DNA of 64,000 nt from Sthenelais limicola (GCA_942159475.1 OW804097.1:109802582-109866581); one strand, 5' to 3'. Numbered from the stretch's first letter, positions 10,893 through 20,952 are shown. The notes: generated by a model not told the origin, from the letters alone. A program made the numbers and translations.

Positions 10893-12995
10893 ATGCAAAT
10901 GGAGTCCAGGTGGCGGATGCAGCGGCCCAAGTTGGCCTGCGCATTTTCACCAGCTGGTATGAAGGGTTATCGCAAACCTACTCCTGGCTCTGGTGCAAAG
11001 AAAACTAATCCGAAGGTAAAAGTGACCAGTCCGAAGTTGACTCTACAGCCTGTTGCCGCTGCTGGAGGTCAATGGACTGAGTTTCGAAGGAATCCTGCGA
11101 TAGCAGATTCTTTTGAGGAGGAAGAAAGAGAGCAGTTGAGGACTGAAGTGGCCTCCTGGCGCCATGCCTATTCTGTGCAAGGACAGTCAATGCACGATGC
11201 TCGTGGAACTATTGATCAGCTCATAGAGCAGAATCGAGACCTCCAGAGCACGTTGGTTCAAGTAACCGATGACTGCCATGCCACTACACGTCAGCTTCGT
11301 GTAGAGAATGAAAAATTGCGGAATGAGGTAGCCAGGGTGGATGACATGTCACGAATGAAGAACATGTTGGATGATTCTTCGGATGTTGAGGATACGGATC
11401 TTTATGGTTCGCCCCCTAGGATAGGAGGAGTTTCTCCGCCATTAGGCGTAGAGAGACCTACATATCCTAAGGAAGGTGGTGGATCATACATCCTCCTCAC
11501 TCCGAGGCATTTTTGTGAAGAAAAGGCTGCTCGGACACCCGTGCCCGAGCGTCTAAAGTTGTCCGAAGCGGTTGGTGGACAGGCTGCAGGCGAACCTGAG
11601 CAACATGCTACTTCCAGCGGAGGGCGTGTGGCGGGTTCTAATCAGCCTAACCAAACCCAGCAAGCTTCTCCTCCACGTGGAGGATCCAGGACACCTAGGC
11701 AAAAAGATACGGTGACATTCACTGCCTCGTCTCCTCTTCACGGAGGGGGAGGGGGTAGGCCTTATGTTGGAGCGCACTCCAGCATTAAGAGACCAACTGC
11801 TTCCACAACGTATGTGCGTGGTCATGTTGACAATAGTCAATATGTGAGAAATGCTGGTCGGCAATGGACTACAGTCGGAGGGTTGCCAGATGCTTCTGGA
11901 ATCCAAATACCTGGCGTTCATGCGATTGACAATTCTCCCATGCGACTTATGACTAACCAAGTATCAAATTACTTTCGGGATAAGTCAGTGGTGCAGGGCC
12001 TGAAGTATGAAGGCGCTATAGGCGCCGAACTCACCTTCAGGTATCAGTTTGTGGCAACGAACGTTAATCATGCCCCTAAACCGGCGATTATACGAAACTG
12101 GGATCCTAAGGATTCCTGGCGGACACATCTCGGAGAGATGAAAGTGCTAGCCGAAGCGCATAATTGGACTCCGGAACAGTTCCTTATGCAGCTTAAGTGT
12201 AGCTGCCGTCGTCAGCTAGGCGAGATGGGAGATTTGCCCCCAGGTTTGGATCTTATTGGTTTTGTAGACCATATGGATGCCAACTTCGGTGAGCATTCTC
12301 TTGAAAAGAAGCAGTCCGAATTCTATAACTGCAGACAAACCCCTAAGCAGCCGAGCCGTATGTTTGCCAATGAGGTAGCCAAACGTGCTAGACATGCTTT
12401 CGGAATTAATCTGGATAATACTCTTCGCACCCTCTGCTTGAGAGTCTTCTTGAAAGGCTTGATCAACCAGGAGAAAGCTGCGTGGGTGAAGCTTAAACAG
12501 CCGTTTGACCTTCTCCAAGCAATTCACTGGGCTGAGGTGTGGGAGAGTTGTCATATGGATTTCGCGAACGCTGCTGTCTTGCAATCTGCTGCTATAGGTC
12601 CGTTGGCTGTTGCTATCCCATTGGAGGGAGCGGCAGCCGAAGGTTCCCAGTTGGGGAAGAGCAAGAAGGCAAGTGCCAAAGAAAAGGCCATGGTACAGGT
12701 TAGCCAGGCACTGGCGTTGCAGGAGTCCGACGATGATGATCAGTCCGACGATCCCGGCAATGCAATAGTGCAAGCTTTCCAAGCATGGCAGGAAAAGCAA
12801 GGAAAGTCGAATTCCTCAACCCAGCAGTATAAGAAGTCTGCTGGGGGTAGAGAGAGAAGAACCTGGCAAGTTCGAAAATGCTATTTTTGTAGTGAGGAGG
12901 GGCATTTCGCCTCGGCTTGCCCCACTAAAAAAGCTCTACTCGAACTTGTGAAGAAGCAAGGCGCTCCAGGAGGGAAGCCGGCTTCGGAAAACTAG
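10893..12995 (+). CDS. gag: Gag polyprotein of the gypsy element
   Basis: The frame is open from the primer-binding site to TAG at 12993-12995; its first ATG is at 10893. Visible parts: a basic N-terminal stretch, a heptad-rich coiled coil (about residues 105-165 counted from that [17 protein letters not shown] to [14 protein letters not shown]), a proline/glycine-rich linker, a capsid-like alpha-helical region (about 400-570), an acidic segment (SDDDDQSDD), and one CCHC zinc knuckle, [14 protein letters not shown] (C-X2-C-X4-H-X4-C), near the C-terminus. The knuckle would bind RNA during packaging. An ATG ten bases upstream (10883), in better context, opens a different 41-codon frame ending at 11006-11008, so the true N-terminus is uncertain. 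The 3' end overlaps the pro-pol frame by 67 bases. Confidence 0.85.
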   Translation: MQMESRWRMQRPKLACAFSPAGMKGYRKPTPGSGAKKTNPKVKVTSPKLTLQPVAAAGGQWTEFRRNPAIADSFEEEEREQLRTEVASWRHAYSVQGQSMHDARGTIDQLIEQNRDLQSTLVQVTDDCHATTRQLRVENEKLRNEVARVDDMSRMKNMLDDSSDVEDTDLYGSPPRIGGVSPPLGVERPTYPKEGGGSYILLTPRHFCEEKAARTPVPERLKLSEAVGGQAAGEPEQHATSSGGRVAGSNQPNQTQQASPPRGGSRTPRQKDTVTFTASSPLHGGGGGRPYVGAHSSIKRPTASTTYVRGHVDNSQYVRNAGRQWTTVGGLPDASGIQIPGVHAIDNSPMRLMTNQVSNYFRDKSVVQGLKYEGAIGAELTFRYQFVATNVNHAPKPAIIRNWDPKDSWRTHLGEMKVLAEAHNWTPEQFLMQLKCSCRRQLGEMGDLPPGLDLIGFVDHMDANFGEHSLEKKQSEFYNCRQTPKQPSRMFANEVAKRARHAFGINLDNTLRTLCLRVFLKGLINQEKAAWVKLKQPFDLLQAIHWAEVWESCHMDFANAAVLQSAAIGPLAVAIPLEGAAAEGSQLGKSKKASAKEKAMVQVSQALALQESDDDDQSDDPGNAIVQAFQAWQEKQGKSNSSTQQYKKSAGGRERRTWQVRKCYFCSEEGHFASACPTKKALLELVKKQGAPGGKPASEN

Positions 12996-14656
12996 GTTCG
13001 GCTCCTGTAGTAAGCGATACGGGAGCCTCGGACAACACGCTTCTTAGTACCACAGTCCGCGAGGATCTTGGTAGTAGTCTAGAAACTGGGAAATCAGCCC
13101 AGGCACCGGTGTGTAAGATAGGGTTAAAGCTTAACGACAAGAAGCTACCCGATCTGATAGCTGGAGGTCCTAGGCCGTTGCCGGACGGTGATTTTCTTCC
13201 TGAAAAGATTCAGGGATGCTCGGACAAGAGCCCTGGCGTGCGTTGGGGACAGGCCGAGTACCAAGCTGAGTCAGGTCAGGTTGTCTTGGTAGAAAAAGGC
13301 CAAGAGAAGTCTGCTCGGATTCAGAAAGTTTCTGTTCAACAGCTGGAAACTCTGGAGATTCCTTCCAAATTACTGGTGAGGGAGAGATGGTATGCCCCTG
13401 TAGGCATAGGTGGGAAGAGTGGTTATTTCTTGGTAGATCCAGGCGCGACGACGAGTTTGATTACCAAGGATTTCTACGAATCCCTTCCACATGCGCCGCC
13501 TATGATTTCGGTGCGTATGGCGTGCTCGATGGGTAATGGAACGCCTATAACTACATATGGGAGCGTGCTCTGTCCATATGAAGTGTCGGGTCGGACTTAC
13601 ATGATGACATGTCTGGTAGTCAGCGGTCTGAAGGGCCCTGAAGACGGGATATTAGGTGCAGATTTTTACTATGTGCACCGTTGTTGTTTGGATTGGTCAG
13701 GAGTGTTTTATTTGGAAAACTTCGGACATTCTACTGTATGTAAACAGTGGAAAAAGAAGTCCGAAGGTGAAGAATTTTCCTCTATAAAGACCATGACTGT
13801 GAACAAAGTAGATGTTGGAATAGCTGTGACACTTAGGAAAGCGGTGATCATGGAGCCCAAATCTATTACACTCGCAGAGTTGGACTTTGATAGTGGCTCA
13901 GACGCATCGGATGCTTGGATGTTCGAGCCAGACCAAGGATTGCTAGAAGACTTCGCCTTAGGGAGCCTGAATACATATGTTTCAGGTGGAGGTTCAACCG
14001 CTTTGGTAGCCTTCAGCAATCCGTCCGATCGCCCAATGAAAATTGGCAAACGAAGGATGGTGGGCAGATTAAGTAGAGTTACTCTTGTGGCAGAGGATTC
14101 CGCTTTGTCTGAGGATGACGGTAGCAATATTATCAGAGAGGCAATCATTAATTCTATACAGGTTACAGAATCGCCTGTGGCGGATGATGATCTGATAGCT
14201 CCCGACATCTTGGTACCACCGAGTGCAGAGTGCCCGCTGAAAAAGCTGGTCAATGATTCGGATTTATCCGAGAAAAACGAGAAGAACGTTGCTCTGTCTT
14301 TGCTGGAAGAATTCCGAGATTGTTTCTCTCTTCCAGGTGGCAAAGCCCTTGGTTGTACTGATAAAGTTCGCCATGTGATAGACACTGGAGATGCTTGTCC
14401 GATCAAACAAGCATACCGGCGTATTCCTGTGGCGAAGAGAGACAAGGCAGAGGCAGAGATTTGGAAAATGTATAGAGAGGGCCGGATTGAACATAGCAGT
14501 AGCCCCTGGGGTGCTCCTATTGTCATGGTGGCCAAGAAGGATGGCACACAGCGTTTTTGCGTTGACTATCGTCAGCTAAACTCTGTCACTATAAAGGATA
14601 GCTTTCCACTACCTCGGATCGATGAGTGCATAGAATCACTTGGTGGTAACCAGTAG
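12929..14656 (+). CDS. pol: Pro-pol, first part: protease and start of reverse transcriptase, ending at TAG
   Basis: This frame is -1 relative to gag, is open from 12929 (just after a TAA) and overlaps gag by 67 bases, so it is probably reached by ribosomal frameshifting; no ATG is needed. Protease: [14 protein letters not shown] (near 13420-13460) followed about 70 residues later by [10 protein letters not shown], the usual retropepsin spacing. The catalytic triad reads D-P-G instead of the usual D-T/S-G. An isolated SDTGAS at 13013-13030 lacks the downstream fold spacing. RT begins at about 14395 ([36 protein letters not shown]). The frame ends with TAG at 14654-14656 in the middle of the RT palm, and RT homology continues in the same frame right after it. 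Either a recent inactivating point mutation or a readthrough codon. Confidence 0.85.
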   Translation, partial: KSSTRTCEEARRSRREAGFGKLGSAPVVSDTGASDNTLLSTTVREDLGSSLETGKSAQAPVCKIGLKLNDKKLPDLIAGGPRPLPDGDFLPEKIQGCSDKSPGVRWGQAEYQAESGQVVLVEKGQEKSARIQKVSVQQLETLEIPSKLLVRERWYAPVGIGGKSGYFLVDPGATTSLITKDFYESLPHAPPMISVRMACSMGNGTPITTYGSVLCPYEVSGRTYMMTCLVVSGLKGPEDGILGADFYYVHRCCLDWSGVFYLENFGHSTVCKQWKKKSEGEEFSSIKTMTVNKVDVGIAVTLRKAVIMEPKSITLAELDFDSGSDASDAWMFEPDQGLLEDFALGSLNTYVSGGGSTALVAFSNPSDRPMKIGKRRMVGRLSRVTLVAEDSALSEDDGSNIIREAIINSIQVTESPVADDDLIAPDILVPPSAECPLKKLVNDSDLSEKNEKNVALSLLEEFRDCFSLPGGKALGCTDKVRHVIDTGDACPIKQAYRRIPVAKRDKAEAEIWKMYREGRIEHSSSPWGAPIVMVAKKDGTQRFCVDYRQLNSVTIKDSFPLPRIDECIESLGGNQ

Positions 14657-17600
14657 TTCTGTACTTTAGATCTTGAGAGTGGGTACTGGCAGGTGGCGAT
14701 GGATGAAGATAGCAAGTCGAAAACTGCATTCTTATCCAGTGTAGGGTTATTTCAATTCAAGGTTATGGCCTTCGGATTGTGTAATGCCCCCGCTACCTTC
14801 CAACGCATGATGGATCAGATGTTGGATGGCCTTCGTTGGAAATCATGTCTGGTCTATCTGGATGATATCGTGGTTTTTGGGAAAACTCTCGAAGAGTGCC
14901 TAGATAACCTGAGACTCGTCCTTGAGCGTATACGGGATTATGGTCTTCGTTTGAAACCCAAGAAATGTGAATTTTTCCGCAAGAAAGTGGAATACTTGGG
15001 TCGGATTGTGTCAGGCCATGGCATTTCGGCGGATCCGAAGAAGATCCAGAAAGTCAAGGACTGGCCAATCCCCACGAATGCTAGGGAAGTAAGGCAATTC
15101 ATTGGATTCGCCTCCTATTACCGAGATTTTATGAAAGATTTCGGTAAATTAGTGATTCCCTTGCAGGACGTTGTAACCGCGGCAGGCAAGGATAAACGAT
15201 ATGCTAAACCCATAGAGTGGACTCCTCGTTCCCAAGATGCATTCGATACATGCAAAAATTTGCTAATCTCTTCTCCTACTCTCGGATATCCTCAACCTTC
15301 GGGTAAGTTTATCCTTGATACGGATGCAAGTAGTTTTGGCATGGCGGGAATTCTGTCTCAGGTCCAGGAAGGAAGGGAGGTGGTTCTGTGTTTTGCAAGC
15401 CATAGTTTATCTAAGCCACAGAGGAACTATTGTGCGACAAAACGTGAGCTGCTTGCCGTTCTGACCTACCTGCAAAAATTCCGACATTACTTGCTTGGTA
15501 ATAAGGATTTTATCGTTCGGACAGATCACGCCTCCTTGCGTTGGCTGCTCAATTTCAAGGATCCGACCGATATGTTAGCTCGCTGGCTACTCACCTTACA
15601 GGAATTCGGGCTGGATCAGAGCATGATTTTGCATCGGGCTGGTAAACAGCATGAAAATGCTGATGCGTTGTCGCGCTTACCAACCAGAAAATGTGGAAGA
15701 CCAGACTGCCTAGATTGCGGTGCGCATGATGCTGTTATTGCCACTAACGAAGTTTCCTTAGGGACTCAACGGAACGTGTTGCAAGAAGCTCAGCAAGCCG
15801 ACCCACTTGTAAAAAGGTTGCTGAAAATGTTGGATGGAACTGTGCCGATTCCTAGCAGAGAAAATCTTGCTGGTGAGTCTAATGAGTTTCGGACATTTGT
15901 CAGACATCTTGGTAGTATGAAGGTCAGAGATGGTGTGCTATGTCTGGGGTGGACAAGACTAGCCACCGGAAAGAAATACTGGAGGAAAATTGTCCCTGTT
16001 TCCATGAGGAAAGAGATCTTCCAGGGCATACATGGTGCCAAAACTGCGGGTCATTTCGGAACCTTCAAGAATGTCTGGTCAGCAAAGATGAGATATTTTT
16101 GGCCTGGTATGAGTTATGATCTGAGGCGGTGGGTACGAGCTTGCCCGGAATGTAATATGAGGAAGACTAGAGGTGGTGGTGGGATTTCTTATCTTAAGAA
16201 AGAAAAACATGGTGGTAGATGGAACCGAATATCGTTGGATATTCTAGGGCCTCTTCGGAGTACCCCTAGAGGCAACAGCTATATTATGGTTGTAGTAGAC
16301 CATTTCTCTAAATGGGCCGAAGCCTACCCCATGGCCGATCACACCGCTGAAAGCTGTGCAGAAGTTCTTTTTCGAGAATGGATCTTGAGATTCGGATGTC
16401 CTGTGTCATTGCAGACAGATGGAGCTCCTGAATTTCGGTCTAAACTCTTGAGATGTCTACTTGACATGCTGGGAATCGAGAAGCTAATTACCCTCCCATA
16501 CAGGCCTATGAGTAATGGGCAGTCCGAGAGGCTTAATAGAGTTCTTGTGGAACAGCTGTCTTGTATGACTGATTCGGACGAAGTAGATTGGGATATGCTG
16601 ACCCCTTGCATTGCTCATGCATATAGAGGGACAGTACATGCTGCTACTTTATGCACACCAAATTCAGTAGTCTTCGGAGAAGAGTTGGTAACGCCCATGG
16701 ACATAGTTCATGGAGTTGAAAGAGGAAGTCTTGATTTCCCTTGCAAGGTTGCTTTTGTTGAGAACCTGAAACAGTGGATGAGAAAGGGACACCAGTACGT
16801 GCGGGATAATCTCGGAATATCTGCGGTTCACCAGATTAGGGATTATAACAAACGTTCTAGGCCCCCCAGTTTTGAGGCGGGGGAGGTGGTGTACCGATTC
16901 TGTCCCCCCAAAGCGAATAAGAAGCTCGGACCCAAGTGGGACGGGCCTTATAAGATCAGAAGGTTCATAGGAGGTACCACCTGTGAGCTGGAGACAGCCG
17001 AAGGCCTAATGCGATACCATATCGACTATCTGAAGCCGGCTTTCGACGAAAATGGGCCGATTCAAGCTGTTAACTTGGATCGGGCTCCAGAATTCCGAAG
17101 GCAGGAACAGGCTGGTATGGAAATCTTTAGACTAGAGGCTGGGAGAGTGGTGCCAGGGAAAGATTGTCCTAAGAAGGTAGAGAAAGAGAAAATTACTGTA
17201 GGCGCCAAGCCGAGAGGTAGACCTAGGAAGATCCGAAAGGGTAGTTCCAAGGAAACCTCCAGTAAATCTCTGCCTCTAAAGAAAAGAGGGGGTAGACAAG
17301 GGAAATCTGTTGCCAAACCTGACAGTTCCTTAGCAGACTCGGGACTTACGGCTACCCCGCCTGGGCTTTTGGGTCCAGGAAAGGCTTTATCATATGAGAA
17401 GTCTAAGGTAGCTACGGTCTGTCCGAAGAAGCGCGGGAGGCCGAAGGTTCGCACAGATACGTCCGACCAGCCGGTGGCGCCCCCGGTCGTTTTGAATAGG
17501 AAGCGCGGAAGGCCTAGGAAACAGCTGGTCAAAGCTGCTCCTGTACCTCAAGTGCAGCCGAAGAAACGACCAGGTAGACCAAGGAAAGGAGCTGTGGTTT

Positions 17601-17686
17601 TCGCAAAACCACCAGATCCTTCTTCTCCTGGCATGGCAAGGGCTAAACGTGTACGAAAGGCCCCAGTTCGGTTGCAAATGAGCTAA
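14657..17686 (+). CDS. pol: Pro-pol, second part: RT, RNase H, integrase with AT-hook tail
   Basis: In the same frame as the preceding segment, separated only by the TAG. RT: TLDLESGYWQ, GLCNAPATFQRMMD and the catalytic YLDDIVVFGKT. RNase H: ILDTDASSFGMAG, CATKRELLAV, RTDHASLRWLL, NADALSRLP. Integrase: HHCC zinc finger (HGAKTAGH ... CPECNMRK, about 16030-16165); catalytic core with D in LDILGP, D in QTDGAPEF and E in GQSERLNR (DDE intact); a GPY/F module (KLGPKWDGPYKIRR, near 16930). The last ~150 residues are basic and carry four AT-hook-like motifs: PRGRPRK (about 17209), KKRGRPK (17430), RKRGRPRK (17502), KRPGRPRK (17566). Such a tail could tether the pre-integration complex to AT-rich DNA or chromatin (inference). 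No other frameshift is visible. Confidence 0.93.
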   Translation, partial: FCTLDLESGYWQVAMDEDSKSKTAFLSSVGLFQFKVMAFGLCNAPATFQRMMDQMLDGLRWKSCLVYLDDIVVFGKTLEECLDNLRLVLERIRDYGLRLKPKKCEFFRKKVEYLGRIVSGHGISADPKKIQKVKDWPIPTNAREVRQFIGFASYYRDFMKDFGKLVIPLQDVVTAAGKDKRYAKPIEWTPRSQDAFDTCKNLLISSPTLGYPQPSGKFILDTDASSFGMAGILSQVQEGREVVLCFASHSLSKPQRNYCATKRELLAVLTYLQKFRHYLLGNKDFIVRTDHASLRWLLNFKDPTDMLARWLLTLQEFGLDQSMILHRAGKQHENADALSRLPTRKCGRPDCLDCGAHDAVIATNEVSLGTQRNVLQEAQQADPLVKRLLKMLDGTVPIPSRENLAGESNEFRTFVRHLGSMKVRDGVLCLGWTRLATGKKYWRKIVPVSMRKEIFQGIHGAKTAGHFGTFKNVWSAKMRYFWPGMSYDLRRWVRACPECNMRKTRGGGGISYLKKEKHGGRWNRISLDILGPLRSTPRGNSYIMVVVDHFSKWAEAYPMADHTAESCAEVLFREWILRFGCPVSLQTDGAPEFRSKLLRCLLDMLGIEKLITLPYRPMSNGQSERLNRVLVEQLSCMTDSDEVDWDMLTPCIAHAYRGTVHAATLCTPNSVVFGEELVTPMDIVHGVERGSLDFPCKVAFVENLKQWMRKGHQYVRDNLGISAVHQIRDYNKRSRPPSFEAGEVVYRFCPPKANKKLGPKWDGPYKIRRFIGGTTCELETAEGLMRYHIDYLKPAFDENGPIQAVNLDRAPEFRRQEQAGMEIFRLEAGRVVPGKDCPKKVEKEKITVGAKPRGRPRKIRKGSSKETSSKSLPLKKRGGRQGKSVAKPDSSLADSGLTATPPGLLGPGKALSYEKSKVATVCPKKRGRPKVRTDTSDQPVAPPVVLNRKRGRPRKQLVKAAPVPQVQPKKRPGRPRKGAVVFAKPPDPSSPGMARAKRVRKAPVRLQMS

Positions 17687-18771
17687 TTGTGGTACTGGTC
17701 CGAGGGTAGGAATCTCCGAACTGATTTCTACCCAAAACTAAAAAATCACACAACGAGAAGTCAGACGGGTGGTGGACCGAACTGAGAACCGCCCTGTCCC
17801 CTATTGATAAGCAGTAAAAATGGACTTTATTCAGTTAATTCCATTTGTGACTGGGAGACGAACATGAGTCTCGGAAAGTACTTAACCTTACCCTGGGTAC
17901 CGCTTGTATGTTGAACTGAAAATCCAAAACGTCTTCAGTGGCCACGGACTTCAGTGAAGCATCGGAATCTATTTATAAGGAATAGAGTGTTGCCTACGCC
18001 TGGGGTGGGTTTTGAGGAAATCGGAGAATGATTACACCTCTGCATCGTCTCAGCAGAGTCCCGAATAGCTGAGTGGGAACACGCGCCCAATAGCTATTTT
18101 CAGGCTCAGAAGGTGAGCGCGGGAAGAAAATTGGCGCTGCAGTAGTGCGGCGACTGAATGCAACTCTGGCGTTGCAGTGGTTAAATACGCTGGTGTTTTA
18201 CCGTTTCAGTCAGTCTACTTCCTGCTTCCGCGAAGCAAAGCACCGAGACTACCTCTTAGAAAGAGAACACTGCAGTAAGTTTTATCAAGTGATGATCCTT
18301 GTGAAATATATTGCCCTGTGTTTGTAGTCCCTTTGCTCGAGTAGTCAAGTTGCATGAATGCTGTGGGTCGTATATTAACTGTGTTTGGGGCACGTTGATA
18401 ATGCGCGGGCTGGCGTGGGACCTATAGCGGCCATGTTGTTTTCGCCATTGGTGTAGGAATGAATGAACATTACTATCCGAAGGTGCTAAACTAAACTTGA
18501 ACAGCGTATCCGCTGCTGGTATACCAATAAACGTTCAGTCTTTGTGTTTTGGAAGTAATCAACCAACTCACTGTGCCTAAAGCGTGGGTATATTCGAGTA
18601 GTGAAGGTTTGGATTTCTCGATACCACTACGCTCTATGTGTGTAGTAGCTGTCAGCCACAGCCGAAGCGTGTCCGAGAGGAGTCCGAACGTCCATCTGCA
18701 GCAAATAACAGGTATTTTCTGTACTTATTTCTACCCATACCATCATTATACTTTCAGGTACCGATTGAATA
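17687..18771 (+). other. Long spacer between pol and ORF3, with splice-site candidates
   Basis: About 1.1 kb with no convincing coding sequence (a 60-codon frame at 18145-18327 has no features). It contains many TCCGA/TCGGA words. Just before ORF3 there is a pyrimidine-rich acceptor, TTATACTTTCAG|GT (about 18758), and a donor-like ACAG|GTATTT (about 18710). A spliced subgenomic RNA could deliver the ORF3 start codon, as happens for envelope genes of some LTR elements, or the spacer could hold an internal promoter. Both are inference. Confidence 0.45.
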
Positions 18772-18774
18772 GTG

Positions 18775-20952
18775 ATGTCGACTTCAGGTGAATTCGAAAA
18801 CATGACCGAGGACCAGTTGGCTGATTCCCTCAACGCCAAGCTGTCCGAGTCTGATCTAGAGATGGATCTGGACGGTTCGGACTGCGAGGTATTGTCGGAC
18901 GAGGAGGCTAAGGTCTTGGAAGGGTCTCGGATCCTTGCTGGCATGGGTCAGCCTGACGCAGGTGGCTCTGGGACCGGCACCGTAACTTGCTGGGGCGCAA
19001 TTATGGAAGCCGAGGATGCTAGGTTAGCAGCTGCTGAAGAGGATGCGGCGATGGTGACAGACATGGCTGAGGTTGAGTCCGAGACTCCCGAAGCTAAGAC
19101 TGTACCTTCGGCTGGTACCTCTAAGCAGAAGCCTAGATCCCCCAGAAAGCAGGACAGGCCGAGGATGAAGGATGGAGAGATGGTCGAGTCCCCGCGGACT
19201 CTATCTCCAGATCCTGCTGATTCCTCGGCGGCAGTGACTGTGGAGCTCATGGATTCACCGGCCAAGAGCACCCGGTCTTCTGCCCGTCCAGTTCGGAAGC
19301 CCCGGAGTTCGGACCCCAAGTCGAACTCGAAAGGCAAGGCACCTGCCCCAGCGACTGGAACTACTAAGTTGAAGTTCCGGAAGCTGAAAAAGGTCCATGT
19401 GCATCGTGCTAAGGTGAGGGAGGATCAGTTGGCGCACGCAGGCTCATTGACTAAGTTCAATGCCGAGCTGGACAAGGCCACTGATGTTGTCCCGCTGAAC
19501 CCGAAGCACGATCGGCCAGGCTCACGTCATCTGATGGCCACAGAGTCCGACTCTGAAGATGACCATGGACTCATGCTTCGGTATGAATCCTGTCTCTACC
19601 CGGGGCTGTGTAAGGCGGGTAAAATGGAGCCTGGTACCAGTGAGAAGCTCCGACTGGTACCAACTCTGTGGGAGCCTGGATTTCGTTGTCCGTACCTGGT
19701 GTGTAGGCGAGTGAAGCTCAATGCTTCAGGTGTCCGAGCTTTCTCCACCCGAGAAAGATTCTTCAGGCACCTGTGCGAGGTTCACACCCCTCAGACAGAA
19801 GTGTGGGTCTGCCCCTACGAGAACTGTCAGCAGCAGCTTGACAGGAAATCGGAGTTGGTCAGCCACATCATGAATGGGGAGGAGCTGTTGCACAACCAGG
19901 GAAGGCCGAAGGCGATAGAGAAGGCGGCGAAAGTGAAGCCTGAATGGAAGCCCTTCGGAGCTTTCATTCGGACCACTCATCTTTCGATGACCCATCTCAG
20001 GACCCTTCGAAAGGCTGGTGAGGTGGATGTCCCCAGAACTGGTACTGGGAAATCCAAACCGACTCAGACCCCGGTAAAGTCTAGCACAGCGACTTCGGAC
20101 AAGTCAAGTGCTAGTACTAGCTCGAAGGCCGCAGCCTCCAAGCGTCCGAGGACTGAGAGCCAGTCGAAGGCAGCTGAGTTGACTGCTCCTCCTGCTAAGA
20201 GGAGCAGACGTTCGAGGAAGGCCCAGAAATGGGTGGACACAACTCTGGCCGAACTGCCTTGTGCTTTGGAGACCGCTGCTCTGGTGGAAACATCAGAGAC
20301 CGGCGTGAACCAGGCGTTGAAAGCCCTGCAAGTAGCTGCAGAGGATGCCAAGAGGCAGGTCAAAGTGACCGTGGCCGCTCTTGTGACTCCTCTGAAAAAG
20401 CTTCAGGCGGTGAGGGCGAAGGTGGATGAGGTAGGCACGCTGAAGGAAACCATCAGTCAGCAGGCTCTCCTCATCCGGACTCTGAAGGCATCCAATCAGG
20501 AGAAGGAACAACGCATCCTGAAGCTCTTGGAGGAGAATACCAGACTCCAGGGCTTGCTTTTGGATGATTCGGACGAGTCCAATCAAGGTGTGAGCAGGTC
20601 GGAAAGTTCCCTGGGTGGAAAGCCGACCTCTCTCCCTGCCAAACCAGTTGAGGAAGCTCAAGCCTTGCCTTCTTCAGGCTCGGGCGAGACTCCTGGTTTG
20701 ACCGTGGTGTCCAGTCGAGCTGGTGGGATGTTGGAGGTTAACGACCAACAAATCCATTTCCTCACCAGTCTCCTGGACCAGATGAAGTCCCAACGTGAGC
20801 CACCCCAGCCTCAGAGAACTGTGGCTTCGGCTGCGTTGGGCCGGGCGCCTCCCGAGCAAGGTATGTTCGGAAGTATGTTCGATACTCCGGACAGACCTTC
20901 TGCAAAGGACTCGCCCGAAGGACCGAAAGACGACGATGGCAATGGTAACTAA
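18775..20952 (+). CDS. ORF3: novel acidic / zinc-finger / coiled-coil protein in the envelope position
   Basis: An uninterrupted frame of about 725 codons between pol and the 3' LTR, starting at ATG 18775 (MSTSGEFENMTED). Order: an acidic N-terminus (SESDLEMDLDGSDCEVLSDE); a Ser/Pro/Lys-rich segment; a pair of divergent C2H2-like fingers near residues 300-368 (CPYLVC ... HLCEVH and CPYENC ... HIMN ... H, with C-X4-C knuckles); a Ser/Thr/Lys-rich region with nuclear-localisation-like clusters (KRPRTES, KRSRRSRKAQK); and a coiled coil near residues 560-605 (LKETISQQALLIRTL, ILKLLEENTRLQGLLL). No signal peptide, membrane segment or envelope features are present. It resembles a nuclear DNA-binding or transcription-factor-like protein more than an Env. 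I do not recognise the family. Intactness and composition like gag and pol argue that it belongs to the element rather than being a captured fragment in decay. Confidence 0.85.
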   Translation: MSTSGEFENMTEDQLADSLNAKLSESDLEMDLDGSDCEVLSDEEAKVLEGSRILAGMGQPDAGGSGTGTVTCWGAIMEAEDARLAAAEEDAAMVTDMAEVESETPEAKTVPSAGTSKQKPRSPRKQDRPRMKDGEMVESPRTLSPDPADSSAAVTVELMDSPAKSTRSSARPVRKPRSSDPKSNSKGKAPAPATGTTKLKFRKLKKVHVHRAKVREDQLAHAGSLTKFNAELDKATDVVPLNPKHDRPGSRHLMATESDSEDDHGLMLRYESCLYPGLCKAGKMEPGTSEKLRLVPTLWEPGFRCPYLVCRRVKLNASGVRAFSTRERFFRHLCEVHTPQTEVWVCPYENCQQQLDRKSELVSHIMNGEELLHNQGRPKAIEKAAKVKPEWKPFGAFIRTTHLSMTHLRTLRKAGEVDVPRTGTGKSKPTQTPVKSSTATSDKSSASTSSKAAASKRPRTESQSKAAELTAPPAKRSRRSRKAQKWVDTTLAELPCALETAALVETSETGVNQALKALQVAAEDAKRQVKVTVAALVTPLKKLQAVRAKVDEVGTLKETISQQALLIRTLKASNQEKEQRILKLLEENTRLQGLLLDDSDESNQGVSRSESSLGGKPTSLPAKPVEEAQALPSSGSGETPGLTVVSSRAGGMLEVNDQQIHFLTSLLDQMKSQREPPQPQRTVASAALGRAPPEQGMFGSMFDTPDRPSAKDSPEGPKDDDGNGN

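Noticed and set aside
13013..13030. SDTGAS as the protease active site
   Set aside because: It lies about 215 residues before ILGADF, far beyond the usual spacing, whereas VDPGAT is about 70 residues before it.
13708..14547. A 279-codon minus-strand frame opposite pro-pol
   Set aside because: Antisense shadow of a real coding sequence with Ser-rich, non-domain translation.
18775..20952. ORF3 as a retroviral-type envelope gene
   Set aside because: No signal peptide, fusion segment or membrane anchor; instead acidic, zinc-finger and nuclear-localisation features.
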